A stretch of 64,000 nucleotides of DNA from Streptomyces sp. TG1A-8 (lineage in GTDB: Bacteria > Actinomycetota > Actinomycetes > Streptomycetales > Streptomycetaceae): NCBI RefSeq assembly GCF_030499535.1, contig NZ_JASTLB010000001.1, positions 496,001 to 560,000 of the forward strand, in the 5' to 3' direction. This document shows positions 1-9,909 of this stretch, one piece after another. Position numbers and translations under genes: made by a program. Within the stretch, counting starts at the first letter, position 1. Every line of letters begins with the position of its first letter. The notes beneath the pieces are model-generated. The model ran no database searches. It saw only the letters and a program-made list of their open reading frames with translations, and was not told where the DNA came from.

Positions 1-1
1 C

Positions 2-195
2 GTTGCCGTGTCCACGATGGAGCCCAGGAACGGACGGCGCGAGGACCTCCTCGAGGTGCTGGCCGAACTCGCTCCGCAGATCCGCGCCGAACCGGGGTGC
101 CTGTGCACCACTCGGTACACCGACCACACGGCGATGCCGACGGACCACTGCTGATCATCCAGAGGTTCGCTTCGATCGAGGCGTTCGAGGACGGT
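2..195 (+). pseudogene. Remnant of an ABM-domain (antibiotic biosynthesis monooxygenase-like) protein
   Basis: The gene enters from the left edge. One frame reads an amphipathic segment ending in RAEPGC (bases 2-105), and the next frame continues with DGPLLIIQRFASIEAFED (about 140-193). Together they resemble the small ferredoxin-like fold of ABM proteins, where a PGC-type turn precedes a strand ending in a 'SxEAFE' helix. One frameshift near 105-125 separates the two parts, and the coding stops where the insertion element begins near 191. The 3' half is not visible after the element. Both the frameshift and the insertion would inactivate the gene. The family call is from pattern recall on a short piece. 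Confidence 0.4.
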
Positions 196-1231
196 GACCT
201 CTGCGAAGTCTCAGGTTCGGGCGGTGTTGCGGGCCCGGATCGTGCTCGCGGCAGCGGACGGGCTCGCCAACGGCGCCATCGCCCGGGAGCTGGAGATCAG
301 TACGAACACGGTGCGCAAGTGGCGGGGACGGTTCGCCGCCTGTGGGCCGGCCGGCCTTCGAGATGCCGAACGGTCGGGACGGCCGAGGACCTACGGGCCA
401 GCGGTGCGCATGACGGTCGTGGCCACCGCGACGAGCGAGCCGCCGCACCCGGAGGCGACCTGGTCGCATCGGGCCATCGCGCAACGGGTGGCCAGCACGT
501 GCTTCGCGTCGGTGTCTGCCTCCCAGGTCGGCCGGATCCTGGCGGACCTGGAGCTGAAACCGCACAAGGTCCGAGGCCGGCTCACCCGCCGGGACACCCC
601 CGACTTCTGGCAGCGGGCCGCCGACGTGTGCGCTCTCCATCTGGAACCGCCTAAGGGGGGCAGTCGTGCCATCGATCGACGAGAAGACCGCGATCGCCGC
701 CCGCTCGCGCCGGTATCCCGGGCGCCCCGCGCGCCCGGGAGAACCCGTCCGGCAGGAGTTCGAGTACCGGCGTCACGGCACCGCCTCCCTCGTCGCGGCA
801 CTCGACGTTCGCAGCGGTGAAGTACTCACCGAGGTGATCACGCGCAACGACGCGGTGACCTCCACCGGCTTTCTGGACCAACTCGACGCCGTCATCGCCC
901 CGGGGCACGAGGTCCACATCGTGCTCGGCAACGGCCCCTCGCACACCGCCAAGCGCACCAAGGCTTGGCTGGCCTTGCACCCGCGCGGGCAGGTCCGCTG
1001 GACCCCACCGCACGCCTCTTGGCTCAATCAGGCAGAGCTGTTCTTCTCCGCCCTGACCCGCGGGGTCGTGCGGCACGGCGACCTCGCCGGCCGCAACGAC
1101 CTGATCGAGAAGCTGGAGGCATACACGATCGGGCACAACGAGACCGCCAAGCCCTACCGGTGGACCTACGAAGGCACCCCACTCAAGGCAGCCCGACCAC
1201 CACCCCTCCACGGACTTCCGCGGAGCAGCGC
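191..1231 (+). mobile_element. IS630-type insertion sequence, degenerate
   Basis: A roughly 1.04-kb element carries one transposase read in two frames. Its ends hold imperfect inverted repeats: CTCTGCGAAGTC at 199-210 against the reverse complement of GACTTCCGCGGAG at 1213-1225 (one gap, one mismatch). Length and gene content fit the IS630/Tc1 group, which inserts at TA. The exact ends are uncertain because no clean TA duplication is seen. The left end lies on an ABM-gene remnant, so the element probably broke that gene. Its transposase has lost a catalytic residue, so it should not move by itself. Confidence 0.7.
194..1194 (+). pseudogene. IS630-family transposase, frameshifted and missing a catalytic Asp
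   Basis: The first half (194 to about 655) encodes the paired HTH region, with IARELEISTNTVRKW as the recognition helix and EPPKGG leading to the catalytic core. The second half, one base out of frame from about 657, reads SIDEKT (first Asp), VLGNGPSH, then WLNQAELFF (Glu). The middle motif is normally VLDNGxSH; here the second catalytic Asp is Gly, so the DDE triad is broken. The frame change falls in a run of six G at 655-660: removing one G restores P-K-G-A-V-V-P-S-I-D. The usual end after TPLKAA has no stop (CGA in the TGA position) and reading continues into non-coding sequence. Programmed frameshifting is known in some IS elements but would not rescue the missing Asp. Confidence 0.8.
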
Positions 1232-1547
1232 TAGCGGACGGACCGGCCCGCGCGGGCACGCCCCCCGTCCCGGCCGGCCGGCAGGTCGACACCGTCCACG
1301 CCGGCCGGCGCCCGGCGGGCCCGGCGCGCTGCTCCCGGCGCGTGCGCGTCGGGGGTGTGCGGGGCGGGCTCGTGGAGCGGAGTGCAGTGGTTCGGGACCG
1401 GGCCTTCGGGGGTGCCTGCGCGCGCAGGGACCCGGCCGGTGGCCGCGGTTCCGCGAACGCCGGGCGGGCCGGCCGGGCGGCCGCCGGCGGACCGGCGCTC
1501 CGGGCCGGCCCTGCCGCCGAGCGGCCCGTGGTGGCCGGCCCGGGGCC
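1232..1547. other. Intergenic stretch between IS remnant and LysR gene
   Basis: About 315 bases with no convincing gene on either strand. It contains only GC-rich short inverted repeats, one of which overlaps the end of the LysR gene. Confidence 0.5.
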
Positions 1548-1580
1548 CTACGGTCTTCGCGGACCGGCCGCCACGGGCCG
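1521..1580. terminator. Stem-loop overlapping the 3' end of the LysR gene
   Basis: GCGGCCCGTGGTGGCCGG at 1521-1538 pairs with 1563-1580 except for one position, leaving a 24-base loop. It overlaps the last codons of the leftward LysR gene and could terminate it. No T-run follows, as is common in Streptomyces. Confidence 0.35.
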
Positions 1581-2591
1581 CTTCCACCGCGCCGGCTCCG
1601 CGCGCAGGTCGCGGCACGCGTCCGGTGTGCCGCACGTGTCCGGGACCTCCGGCTCGGCGCGCGGACGCGCCCGCTCCAGCCATTCCCGGTAGGCCGGCGC
1701 CTCACGGGCCGCCGCCCAGTAGGACTTCTCCAGCTCCGGGTACGCGTCCTCCAAATCGTCCTCCGTACGGGCCGCGAGCAGCAGGCGTACGCCGATCGGG
1801 TCGCCCTCCAGGGGGCGGATCGCCAGGTCGGGGCGGGGGTGGGCGATGGGCTGACTGACCGTGACCACCTCACCGGTGGCGGCCAGTGAGTAAGCCGTGA
1901 GGTAGTCGCCGTGCAGCATCTCCGACTCCAGGCCCACCGCGCGCAGCGCCCGGCACAGGGCGTCCCACTCGCCGTCGACCGTGGAGTCGACCATCCAGCG
2001 GTCGCCGGCCAGGTCGGCGAGCCGCACCTGCCGCCGCGACGCCGCCGGATGATCTGCGGCGAGCGTGACGAACTGCGGTTCGCGCTCGACGAGTACGCGC
2101 AGGCACAGGCCCGGCGGAATGCGCAGCGGACTGCCCTCGACCTCGTGCACGAAGGCCACGTCGAGCCGGCCCGCGGCGACCATGGTCAGCAGGGAGTTGG
2201 CGGACACGTCCATCTGGAGCGTCGGTTCGATGCGCGGCACCCGGGCCCGCAGCCGACGCAGCCAGCCCGGGATGGCCCGGCTCGCCGTGGCGCCGATGCG
2301 CAGGTGGAAGCCGCCGGCGGCCCGGGCGGCCGCCGCCCTGGTCTCGGTGACGACCGCCGCGAACTCCGCCACCAGCGGCCTGGCCCGGCTGAGCACCGCC
2401 AGCCCCAACGGGGTGGGACGGCAGCCGGTCCGGTTGCGCACGAACAGCTGAGCATCGAGCGCGTGCTCGATGCGCCGCAATTGGGTGCTCAACGACGGCT
2501 GTGCCATGCCGAGTTGCCGAGCGGCTTTGTGCAGGCTGCCGGTGTCGGCGATGACGCAGAGAACGCGCAGGTGCCTCACCTCGAGCTCCAT
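1548..2591 (-). CDS. snpR: LysR-family activator of the neutral protease gene (SnpR/MprR type)
   Basis: A 347-residue LysR-type regulator. The N-terminal winged HTH (residues about 4-62, with [16 protein letters not shown]) is followed by a ligand-binding domain of two alpha/beta halves. The start chosen is the ATG at 2591, which gives the usual short lead [11 protein letters not shown]; an in-frame codon upstream would add eleven poor residues. It is transcribed away from the snapalysin gene. In streptomycetes such a divergent LysR gene activates the protease gene by binding a T-N11-A type site between them, and such an inverted repeat is present at 2630-2653. The C-terminal tail is longer and more charged than usual and runs into a hairpin. 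The family call is firm; the symbol rests on context. Confidence 0.85.
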   Translation of the reverse strand: MELEVRHLRVLCVIADTGSLHKAARQLGMAQPSLSTQLRRIEHALDAQLFVRNRTGCRPTPLGLAVLSRARPLVAEFAAVVTETRAAAARAAGGFHLRIGATASRAIPGWLRRLRARVPRIEPTLQMDVSANSLLTMVAAGRLDVAFVHEVEGSPLRIPPGLCLRVLVEREPQFVTLAADHPAASRRQVRLADLAGDRWMVDSTVDGEWDALCRALRAVGLESEMLHGDYLTAYSLAATGEVVTVSQPIAHPRPDLAIRPLEGDPIGVRLLLAARTEDDLEDAYPELEKSYWAAAREAPAYREWLERARPRAEPEVPDTCGTPDACRDLRAEPARWKRPVAAGPRRP

Positions 2592-2629
2592 GGGGGGAGC
2601 GTAGGGCGGCGCGCGGCATGGCACCAGAT

Positions 2630-2653
2630 GTTCAAATCCGACTGGAAGTGAAC
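2630..2653. promoter_or_regulatory. Probable LysR operator between snpR-like and snpA-like genes
   Basis: GTTCA at 2630-2634 and TGAAC at 2649-2653 form a perfect 5-bp inverted repeat 14 bases apart in the divergent intergenic region. This is the size and symmetry of a LysR-type recognition site. It lies 39 bases upstream of the regulator start and about 120 bases upstream of the protease start. Confidence 0.55.
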
Positions 2654-2773
2654 GAGTCGGCCGCCGATAGTCCCGTGTTATCCCCGGTTGCCATCATCCG
2701 CGCTCCCGTCGGCCTGCCTGAGACTCACTGGCAACCGACCGTTCGACCCCACAGGACGAGTAGGAGTCCCCCC

Positions 2774-3463
2774 ATGGCATCCTTCCGCACGCGCAACGGT
2801 TCGAAGAACCCCAGGAGACTCCTGGCCCTCGCGCTCGGCCTCGGCCTGGCCTCCGCCGCACTCGGCACCGCCGGCCCGGCGAGCGCGCAGGGCACCGCCC
2901 CGGCCCCGGCCCGCTCGGTCACCGCCGGCTACGTGGGCTCGGCGCAGGGCACCGCCGACAAGGCGTTCTTCGACGCCGTGCTGAAGTCGGTCGCGAAGCG
3001 GCAGGCCGGCCAGCCGTCCCTGAAGGCGGTGACCGTCTACTACAACGCCTCCCAGGCGCCGAGCTTCCGTACCCAGATATCGAGCGCCGCCTCCATCTGG
3101 AACAGCTCCGTGACGAACGTCAAGCTCCAGGCGACGTCGGGCAGCGGCGACTTCAACTACTACGAGGGCAACGACTCGCGCGGGTCCTACGCCTCCACCA
3201 ACGGCCACGGCAGCGGCTACATCTTCCTGGACTACGCGCAGAACCAGCAGTACGACTCGATCCGCGTCACCGCCCACGAGACCGGCCACGTGCTGGGCCT
3301 GCCGGACCACTACAGCGGCCCGTGCAGCGAGCTGATGTCGGGCGGCGGCCCCGGCCCGTCCTGCACCAACCGGTACCCGAACGCCACCGAGCGCTCGCGG
3401 GTCAACCAGTTGTGGGCCAACGGCCTGGCCAAGGCCCTCGCCGAGGTGAAGAAGGCGGGCTGA
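2774..3463 (+). CDS. snpA: Snapalysin, secreted small neutral metalloprotease (M7)
   Basis: The product is 229 residues. It opens with a twin-basic, hydrophobic secretion signal ending near ASAQG (about residue 38), then a short propeptide, then the catalytic domain. The zinc site [16 protein letters not shown] (from about residue 169) is the HExxHxxGxxD pattern of the M7 and metzincin-like enzymes, followed by CSELMSGG, the Met-turn. AGGAG at 2762-2766 sits 7 bases before the ATG. Snapalysins are extracellular milk-clotting proteases of about 15-17 kDa after maturation, consistent with this length. A perfect hairpin follows the gene, so it is probably monocistronic and controlled by the divergent LysR gene. 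Confidence 0.93.
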   Translation: MASFRTRNGSKNPRRLLALALGLGLASAALGTAGPASAQGTAPAPARSVTAGYVGSAQGTADKAFFDAVLKSVAKRQAGQPSLKAVTVYYNASQAPSFRTQISSAASIWNSSVTNVKLQATSGSGDFNYYEGNDSRGSYASTNGHGSGYIFLDYAQNQQYDSIRVTAHETGHVLGLPDHYSGPCSELMSGGGPGPSCTNRYPNATERSRVNQLWANGLAKALAEVKKAG

Positions 3464-3516
3464 CCCTGCCGAACCGGGCGGGTGCGGGCTCCCCCACGGC
3501 CTTGTCCGCCCTCCGG

Positions 3517-3551
3517 GGCCCGGACCGCGGTACCGAACCGCGGTCCGGGCC
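3517..3551. terminator. Rho-independent-like terminator after snapalysin gene
   Basis: A perfect 15-bp stem (3517-3531 with 3537-3551) and a 5-base loop lie 54 bases after the stop codon. A TTG-containing tail follows, but there is no long T-run. Confidence 0.75.
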
Positions 3552-3679
3552 GTTGTCGTGCCCGGCGGCGGCCGGCCCCGACCCCACCGCCGCCACGCCC
3601 CCCGCGACCGGCGTGGCGCACGGGGTGGCCGCCGGGTCGGCTCCTGTCCGCCCGCTCCGGCCCGTGACCGGCGCCGGGT

Positions 3680-4444
3680 TCAGTCCCTGCGCACGTCGAC
3701 GTCGCCGTTGACCGTGGTCAGTGTCATGGCGGGGCCGCGACCGGTGTTCCGTGCGGGGGCGGCCACGGTGGCGCGGCCGTTCTCGGTGCCCGCGGTGACC
3801 CGGTACGCGGGGCTGTCGTGCGGAACGGTGACGTCGACCGAGCCGTTGGTGGTGGTCGCGGTGACGCCGGACGGCGCGGTGACACACGCCAGGACGACGT
3901 CCCCGTTGGTGGTCGCGCCGGTCAGCCGGCCCGCGGCGAGGGCGGAGGTGCGCACCGAGCCGTTGTGGGTGGACAGCCGCACCGCGGCGGCGCCGCGGCC
4001 GGAACGCGTCACCGTCACGTCGCCGTTGACGGTCGTCAGGTCCAGGGCGGCGGCGATGCCCGCGACGTCGATGCCGGCGTTGCGGGCGGTCACGGTGACG
4101 CCGACTCCGCCGGGGACGCCGACCCGGGGCATACGGGGGCACGGACCCCCGTCCGGGCTGCGGTCGGCGCAGGACAGGTCGAGGGTCCAGGTGTGGTCGC
4201 GGTGGGACCAGCGGTGCTCGACGCGGTCGTCCACGGTGGCCCGGTCGCCGTCGGTGGGGCGCAGTCGCAGCCCGTCGTCGGTGGTGATGATGAGGTTGTT
4301 CCCCGGTGCCCCGAAGACCGGGGCTTCCGTCCCGGCCCCGCCGCCGGACCCCTCGTCCCCGTGGCCCGCGCACGACACGGCGGCGGGTAGCGCCGCCAGT
4401 ACGGCGGTCAAGCGCAGCAGGTGCCTTCTCGTCCTCGCCCTCAT
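3680..4444 (-). CDS. DUF4097-type beta-repeat lipoprotein
   Basis: With the ATG at 4444 the protein has 254 residues; the frame stays open 16 residues further upstream. A lipobox LPAAVSC follows an Arg-rich, hydrophobic leader, so it is probably an outer-face membrane lipoprotein. The body is a series of short beta-strand repeats built round an Asn-Gly turn: TTVNGDV, STHNGSV, ATTNGDV, TTTNGSV, TENGRA and TTVNGDV. This is the signature of the DUF4097/DUF2807-like beta-helix adhesin-type proteins. No catalytic residues are evident and the role is unknown. It converges with the snapalysin gene. Confidence 0.75.
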   Translation of the reverse strand: MRARTRRHLLRLTAVLAALPAAVSCAGHGDEGSGGGAGTEAPVFGAPGNNLIITTDDGLRLRPTDGDRATVDDRVEHRWSHRDHTWTLDLSCADRSPDGGPCPRMPRVGVPGGVGVTVTARNAGIDVAGIAAALDLTTVNGDVTVTRSGRGAAAVRLSTHNGSVRTSALAAGRLTGATTNGDVVLACVTAPSGVTATTTNGSVDVTVPHDSPAYRVTAGTENGRATVAAPARNTGRGPAMTLTTVNGDVDVRRD

Positions 4445-4625
4445 GCCTGTGCTGGTGCCCCGCCTCCACACCGGCATGACCGCGGCGGACACCTGCGGGC
4501 GGTGCCCGCGCGCTCAAGCCGCCCGGCGGGCGGCGCCGTTGACGGTGGACGACGCGGGCCTGCCGGTGTCGCCGGTGTGCGTGGCCCGGAAGCCGAAACA
4601 GCCCCCGCCGCGGGCGGCCGACCAG

Positions 4626-4671
4626 GAAGCCGTACCGGTCGGCCGGGAGAAGCCGTACCGGTCGGCCGGGG
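4626..4671. repeat. Tandem duplication of a 23-bp unit
   Basis: Two identical 23-bp units (4626-4648 and 4649-4671) that begin GAAGCCGTACCGG and end CCGGGA. They lie in the non-coding region between the lipoprotein and xylanase genes. No function is evident. Confidence 0.85.
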
Positions 4672-4856
4672 ACGCGAACCCGGTGCCCGGATGGAAGGCG
4701 GGTCCGGAGCCGGTGCAGTGGTCCGGGGTGGCAGCGGCGCGGGGTGGACCGACGCGCTGTCCGGCCGGTGGACGTACCTGCATGGGTTGCCGGGTTCCCG
4801 CCCGAACCGGTCACCTCGGTGAGCGGGCCGGCCTGGGCGGCGGGGGCGGCCGGTGA

Positions 4857-6554
<1,698 letters not shown>

Positions 6555-6571
6555 CCGGTCCGCCCCCGCGT

Positions 6572-6617
6572 GCTGCCCGGGTCACCGTCGAGGGGGGACG
6601 ACGGTGACCCGGGCAGC
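6572..6617. terminator. Strong hairpin terminator after the xylanase gene
   Basis: A perfect 18-bp stem (6572-6589 with 6600-6617) and a 10-base G-rich loop, starting 17 bases after the stop. Confidence 0.8.
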
Positions 6618-6663
6618 AGCCGGTACGGGCCGGACGCCGGACCACGGCTCCTGCGACGGCGTC

Positions 6664-6693
6664 GGCGCCCGGCCCCGCGCGGGGCCGGGCGCC
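6664..6693. repeat. Perfect 30-bp palindrome
   Basis: The left half GGCGCCCGGCCCCGC (6664-6678) is followed directly by its exact complement (6679-6693) with no spacer. It lies between the xylanase terminator and the next gene. It may be a second terminator or an extrudable element; no protein site is recognised. Confidence 0.6.
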
Positions 6694-6960
6694 GAGGTGT
6701 TTCTCGAAGGGCAGCAGGCCGACGGTCCCGGGGCCGGCCTCCGTGTCGGACGACAGCCGGTGGCCGGAGACGGGTTCCGGGCCTCCGGCTGGCCCGGCCC
6801 GGTGGTCGGGTGCACCCGCCGGCGTCCGCCGCTGCGCCCGTGCCCGCGTGCCGGACCACCCGGCCCCCCGTTCGGGCCGGAGGGGCGCGGGGCCCGCCAC
6901 CGCGTCCGCCGGCACCGGCACGTCGCGCGGGCGGCGCGATGCCGCCGGACGGGCCGGGAT

Positions 6961-7000
6961 CGCGAACCTTTTCCGCACTTACCGCGAACCTTTTCCGCAC
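6961..7000. promoter_or_regulatory. Two 18-bp direct repeats upstream of the DUF4232 gene
   Basis: CGCGAACCTTTTCCGCAC occurs exactly at 6961-6978 and 6983-7000, a 22-bp period of about two helical turns. The copies end 64 bases before the next start codon and are unusually T-rich for this genome, so they are probably a tandem regulator site or duplicated promoter. Confidence 0.6.
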
Positions 7001-7063
7001 GTGCGGCATCTCACCGGGGGAAGGCGAACTCAAGAGCCGAAAACGAAGGGGAGAACGCTCATC

Positions 7064-7660
7064 ATGACCCAGCACCAGAGCCGCACGCCTCGGACCGCCA
7101 CGGCCACCCGCACCGGCCGGCGCCGCCCGCACCTCGTACGCGCGACGCTCGCCGCGACCACCGTCGCCGCACTGGGCGTCGCGGGCGCGGGCGCCGCGCA
7201 GGCCGCCGGGGCGGCCACCGCGACCGCGACGCCCACCTGCTCCGTGTCCGGCCTGAGCGCCTCGTTCGGCGAGAGCCTGGCCGGTGGCATGAACCACCAG
7301 GGCGTGGTGGTCAAGCTCCGGAACACCAGCGCCCGCACCTGCCTGCTGCGGGGGTACCCGGGCCTCGGCCTGGAGGACTCCGCCCACCGGACGCTGCACT
7401 CGACCACCCACTGGGGCGACACCTGGTACACCAGGAGCCCCGCCAAGTCCACGCTGACCCTCCGGAAGGGGCAGAGCGCCGAGGCGGTCATATCCTGGAC
7501 GCACGCCAACACCGGCACGCCCGACGCCGTCCACGCCGCGTACCTCCAGATCACCCCGCCGGCCGCGACCGGCCACAAGACCCTCGGGTTCCCGCAGTGG
7601 GTCGACAGCGGCGACCTCCGGGTCACCGCCCTCGCCTACCGGGTGCACGTCGACGGCTGA
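7064..7660 (+). CDS. Secreted DUF4232 protein
   Basis: A 198-residue protein with an Arg-rich N-terminus and a hydrophobic export signal ending near AQAAGA (about residue 49). The remainder matches the DUF4232 pattern: a Cys near the start (TPTCSVSG), the Gly-rich strand LAGGMNHQGVVVKLRN, then the TCLLRGYPGLGL signature with its second Cys. A disulphide between the two is likely. Such proteins are common in Streptomyces secretomes and cell walls, and their function is not established. GAAGGGGAG precedes the ATG at 7064. It is alone, preceded by the direct repeats. Confidence 0.8.
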   Translation: MTQHQSRTPRTATATRTGRRRPHLVRATLAATTVAALGVAGAGAAQAAGAATATATPTCSVSGLSASFGESLAGGMNHQGVVVKLRNTSARTCLLRGYPGLGLEDSAHRTLHSTTHWGDTWYTRSPAKSTLTLRKGQSAEAVISWTHANTGTPDAVHAAYLQITPPAATGHKTLGFPQWVDSGDLRVTALAYRVHVDG

Positions 7661-7900
7661 GGGCGGTGCGGGCGGGCCCTGCCGGCCGGGCGTCCGTCGC
7701 CGAGCCGTCGCCGAGTCGTCGGGGACGGACGGGTCCCCGTGCCGGCGCCCTCCGGCGGCCGCGTCGGGCCGCCGGACGGCGGTGAGCGCAGCGGCTGCGG
7801 CAGGGCCGAAAGGCCGGTCACGTCCGCGCCCTGCGCGTCGCCGGCGGTACACCGGCTCGCGGTCCTTGCCCGACGGCCCCCGCACGGGTGGCGGGCGCCG

Positions 7901-8173
7901 TCAGGGGCAGTCGCCGGACCAGTCGAAGCGGCCGCGGTCGCCGGGGCGCGGGTCGTACAGTGCGCGCCCGCCGGCGCCGAACGCCCCCAGCTCGGTGGGG
8001 AGGGAGACCCCGGCCCCGATCTCCTCGGCCGTCCAGCCGGTGATGTCGAGCAGCAGGCCGTCCAGTGGACCGCCGACCAGTTCGGCGTACGTCTGGCCGG
8101 GGCGCGGGCCCGGGTGGTCGTGGTCGGTGCCGTAGACGCGGCCGCGCAGCAGCTGCTCATCGTCGCCATTCAT
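7901..8173 (-). CDS. Small conserved-type hypothetical protein
   Basis: A 90-residue acidic protein starting at MNGDDEQLLRG (ATG at 8173). A longer frame upstream is rejected because it adds Arg/Pro-rich, non-conserved sequence. The central ELVGGPLDGLLLDITGW looks like a repeated motif seen in small actinobacterial proteins of unknown role. The C-terminus is RFDWSGDCP. There is no signal peptide, membrane segment or known catalytic motif. It is separated from the P450 operon by about 180 bases without a gene. Confidence 0.55.
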   Translation of the reverse strand: MNGDDEQLLRGRVYGTDHDHPGPRPGQTYAELVGGPLDGLLLDITGWTAEEIGAGVSLPTELGAFGAGGRALYDPRPGDRGRFDWSGDCP

Positions 8174-8353
8174 GCCGTCCAGCTTTCCAGCCGCCACTGA
8201 CAGCGCGGCTGTCCGGGGGACGGGGCCCACCCTCCGCCCCGGGTTCACCGGCCCGGGCGCGGAGGCGCGGGAGCCGGGCGCCGGCTCCGCGGCACCTGCC
8301 GCCCAGGAGGGGCGGCAGCGGTCCGCGGGTCCGCCGGGCGCCGGGAGGGCGGC

Positions 8354-8581
8354 TCACTCCTCCCGGGGCCCGATCTCCTTCCCCGCCGCGTCCCGGACGG
8401 TGATCGCCAGCATCGGGCAGATGTCGGAGGCCTCCAGGGCCCGGTCGTCGCCCTCCGGGATGCGCTCGCTCACCGGGCGTGCGCGATCGTCGCCGTTCAG
8501 GGTGAACAGGTCCGGGGCGGCGCCGGCGCACATGCCGGAGCCGATGCAGCGGTCGGGGGCGACCTGCAGGTGCCAGCTCAT
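8354..8581 (-). CDS. 3Fe-4S type ferredoxin, partner of the P450
   Basis: A 75-residue ferredoxin starting MSWHLQVAPDRC (ATG at 8581) with GAGG a few bases upstream. The cluster ligands are DRCIGSGMC (Cys with the central ligand replaced) and DICPMLAI. This is the C-x5-C...CP pattern of small 3Fe-4S or mixed ferredoxins that pass electrons to actinobacterial P450s. It begins 8 bases after the P450 stop in the same direction, so the two are almost certainly cotranscribed and the ferredoxin is the redox partner. No ferredoxin reductase is nearby. Confidence 0.85.
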   Translation of the reverse strand: MSWHLQVAPDRCIGSGMCAGAAPDLFTLNGDDRARPVSERIPEGDDRALEASDICPMLAITVRDAAGKEIGPREE

Positions 8582-8589
8582 GCGCCGCC

Positions 8590-9780
8590 TCACCACCCCA
8601 CCGGCATGACGCGGGGGCCGCGCACCAGCATCTCGGTCTTCCAGGTGATGTCACCGGCCAGGTGCAGCCGGGGGAACCGGGCGACCAGCGCGCCGATGGC
8701 CTCCTGGAGTTCGAGGCGGGCCAGGGGCGCACCGAGGCAGTGGTGGACGCCGTGGCCGAAGCCCAGGTGGGGGTTGCCGGTGCGGGAGATGTCGAGCGTG
8801 CCGGCGGCGGTGAAGCGCAGCGCGTCGCGGTTGGCCGCGCCGATGGCGACCAGCACCGGCTCCCCGGCCCGCACCAGGGTGCCGCCGACCTCGACGTCCT
8901 GTGTGGCGTAGCGGGGCTGGCCGGCTCCGCTGCCCAGGGGGACGAACCGCAGCAGTTCCTCGACCGCGCCCGTGATGAGCGCGGGCTCGGCGCGCAGGCG
9001 GGACAGCTGCCCGGGGTGGTCGAGGAGGGTGAGCACGAAGTTGGGGATCTGGGTGGCGGTGGTCTCGTGGCCGGCGACGAGGATGCCGACGCACAGATCG
9101 ACGAGTTCCAGCTCGGACAGCCGGTCGCCGTGATCGCGTGCCTCGATCAGTGCCGTCATGAGGTCGTCCCGGGGCTGCTCGCGGTGCCCGGTGATCAGCC
9201 GGGCCATGTACGCGCGCAGCTCGTCGCGGTTGCGGTGGAACTCCTCGGCGGTGAGCGAGCTGGTGGACAGGGCGGCGTCGCTCCACTCGCGGAACCGCGG
9301 ACGGTCCTCCTCGGGCACGCCGAGGAGACGGCAGATCACCGCGACCGGAATGGGCAGGGCGTAGCGGTCGACCAGGTCGGCCGGCGGGCCCGCCGCCTCC
9401 ATCCCGTCCAGCAGGGTGGATGTCAGCTGCCTGACCTGGGGGCGGAGCTTCTCGACCTGGCGCACCGTGAACGCCTTGGCGACCAGCGAGCGCAGCCGGG
9501 TGTGGTCGGGCGGGTCCATGCTCAGGATCCCGCTGTCCCGCCTGCCGGCGGAGGCGCGCGGCTCGTCGTGTTCGCGGCCCAGCGCCCGGCTGAAGCGCTG
9601 GTCGCCGAGGACCAGCCGGGCGTCCGCGTAGCGGGTGGCGAGCCAGGCAGGCTCCCCGTAGGGCATCTGGACGCGTAAGAGGCCCGGGGTGTCGCGGGCT
9701 CGTCCGTACGCTTCGGACAGTGCCAGGCCCCGGCTGGAGTTGAAGGGGTAGGCGAGGGGTGCGTGGTCCGCCGTCGTCAT
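8590..9780 (-). CDS. Cytochrome P450 (CYP105/107-like class I)
   Basis: A 396-residue soluble P450. It has the oxygen-activating helix AGHETTA (about residue 236), EELLR as the ExxR motif, and the haem loop FGHGVHHCLGAPLAR with Cys348 as the iron ligand. MDPPDHTRLRSLV is the conserved substrate-recognition region of bacterial P450s. It is a monooxygenase receiving electrons from the ferredoxin just downstream. The substrate cannot be read from sequence. The perfect palindrome 12-29 bases upstream of the start suggests repression by the divergent TetR protein, a layout typical of inducible xenobiotic or secondary-metabolite oxidation. Confidence 0.93.
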   Translation of the reverse strand: MTTADHAPLAYPFNSSRGLALSEAYGRARDTPGLLRVQMPYGEPAWLATRYADARLVLGDQRFSRALGREHDEPRASAGRRDSGILSMDPPDHTRLRSLVAKAFTVRQVEKLRPQVRQLTSTLLDGMEAAGPPADLVDRYALPIPVAVICRLLGVPEEDRPRFREWSDAALSTSSLTAEEFHRNRDELRAYMARLITGHREQPRDDLMTALIEARDHGDRLSELELVDLCVGILVAGHETTATQIPNFVLTLLDHPGQLSRLRAEPALITGAVEELLRFVPLGSGAGQPRYATQDVEVGGTLVRAGEPVLVAIGAANRDALRFTAAGTLDISRTGNPHLGFGHGVHHCLGAPLARLELQEAIGALVARFPRLHLAGDITWKTEMLVRGPRVMPVGW

Positions 9781-9791
9781 CGCTGCCTCTC

Positions 9792-9809
9792 TGTAAGCAT
9801 GTGCTTACA
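9792..9809. promoter_or_regulatory. Perfect 18-bp palindromic operator
   Basis: TGTAAGCATGTGCTTACA is an exact palindrome apart from its central TG step and lies between the divergent P450 and TetR starts. TGTAAGCA half-sites are typical of TetR-family repressors. It lies directly against the P450 start and about 100 bases from the TetR start. Confidence 0.8.
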
Positions 9810-9909
9810 ACCTAGGTGGCGTCCGCCGGGCGGGCAACGACGCTAACCAGCCGTTACGCTGACGGGCCCTCGGCAGGCGCGAGCGGGCCACGGCGGGAAG
9901 GAGCACGGG

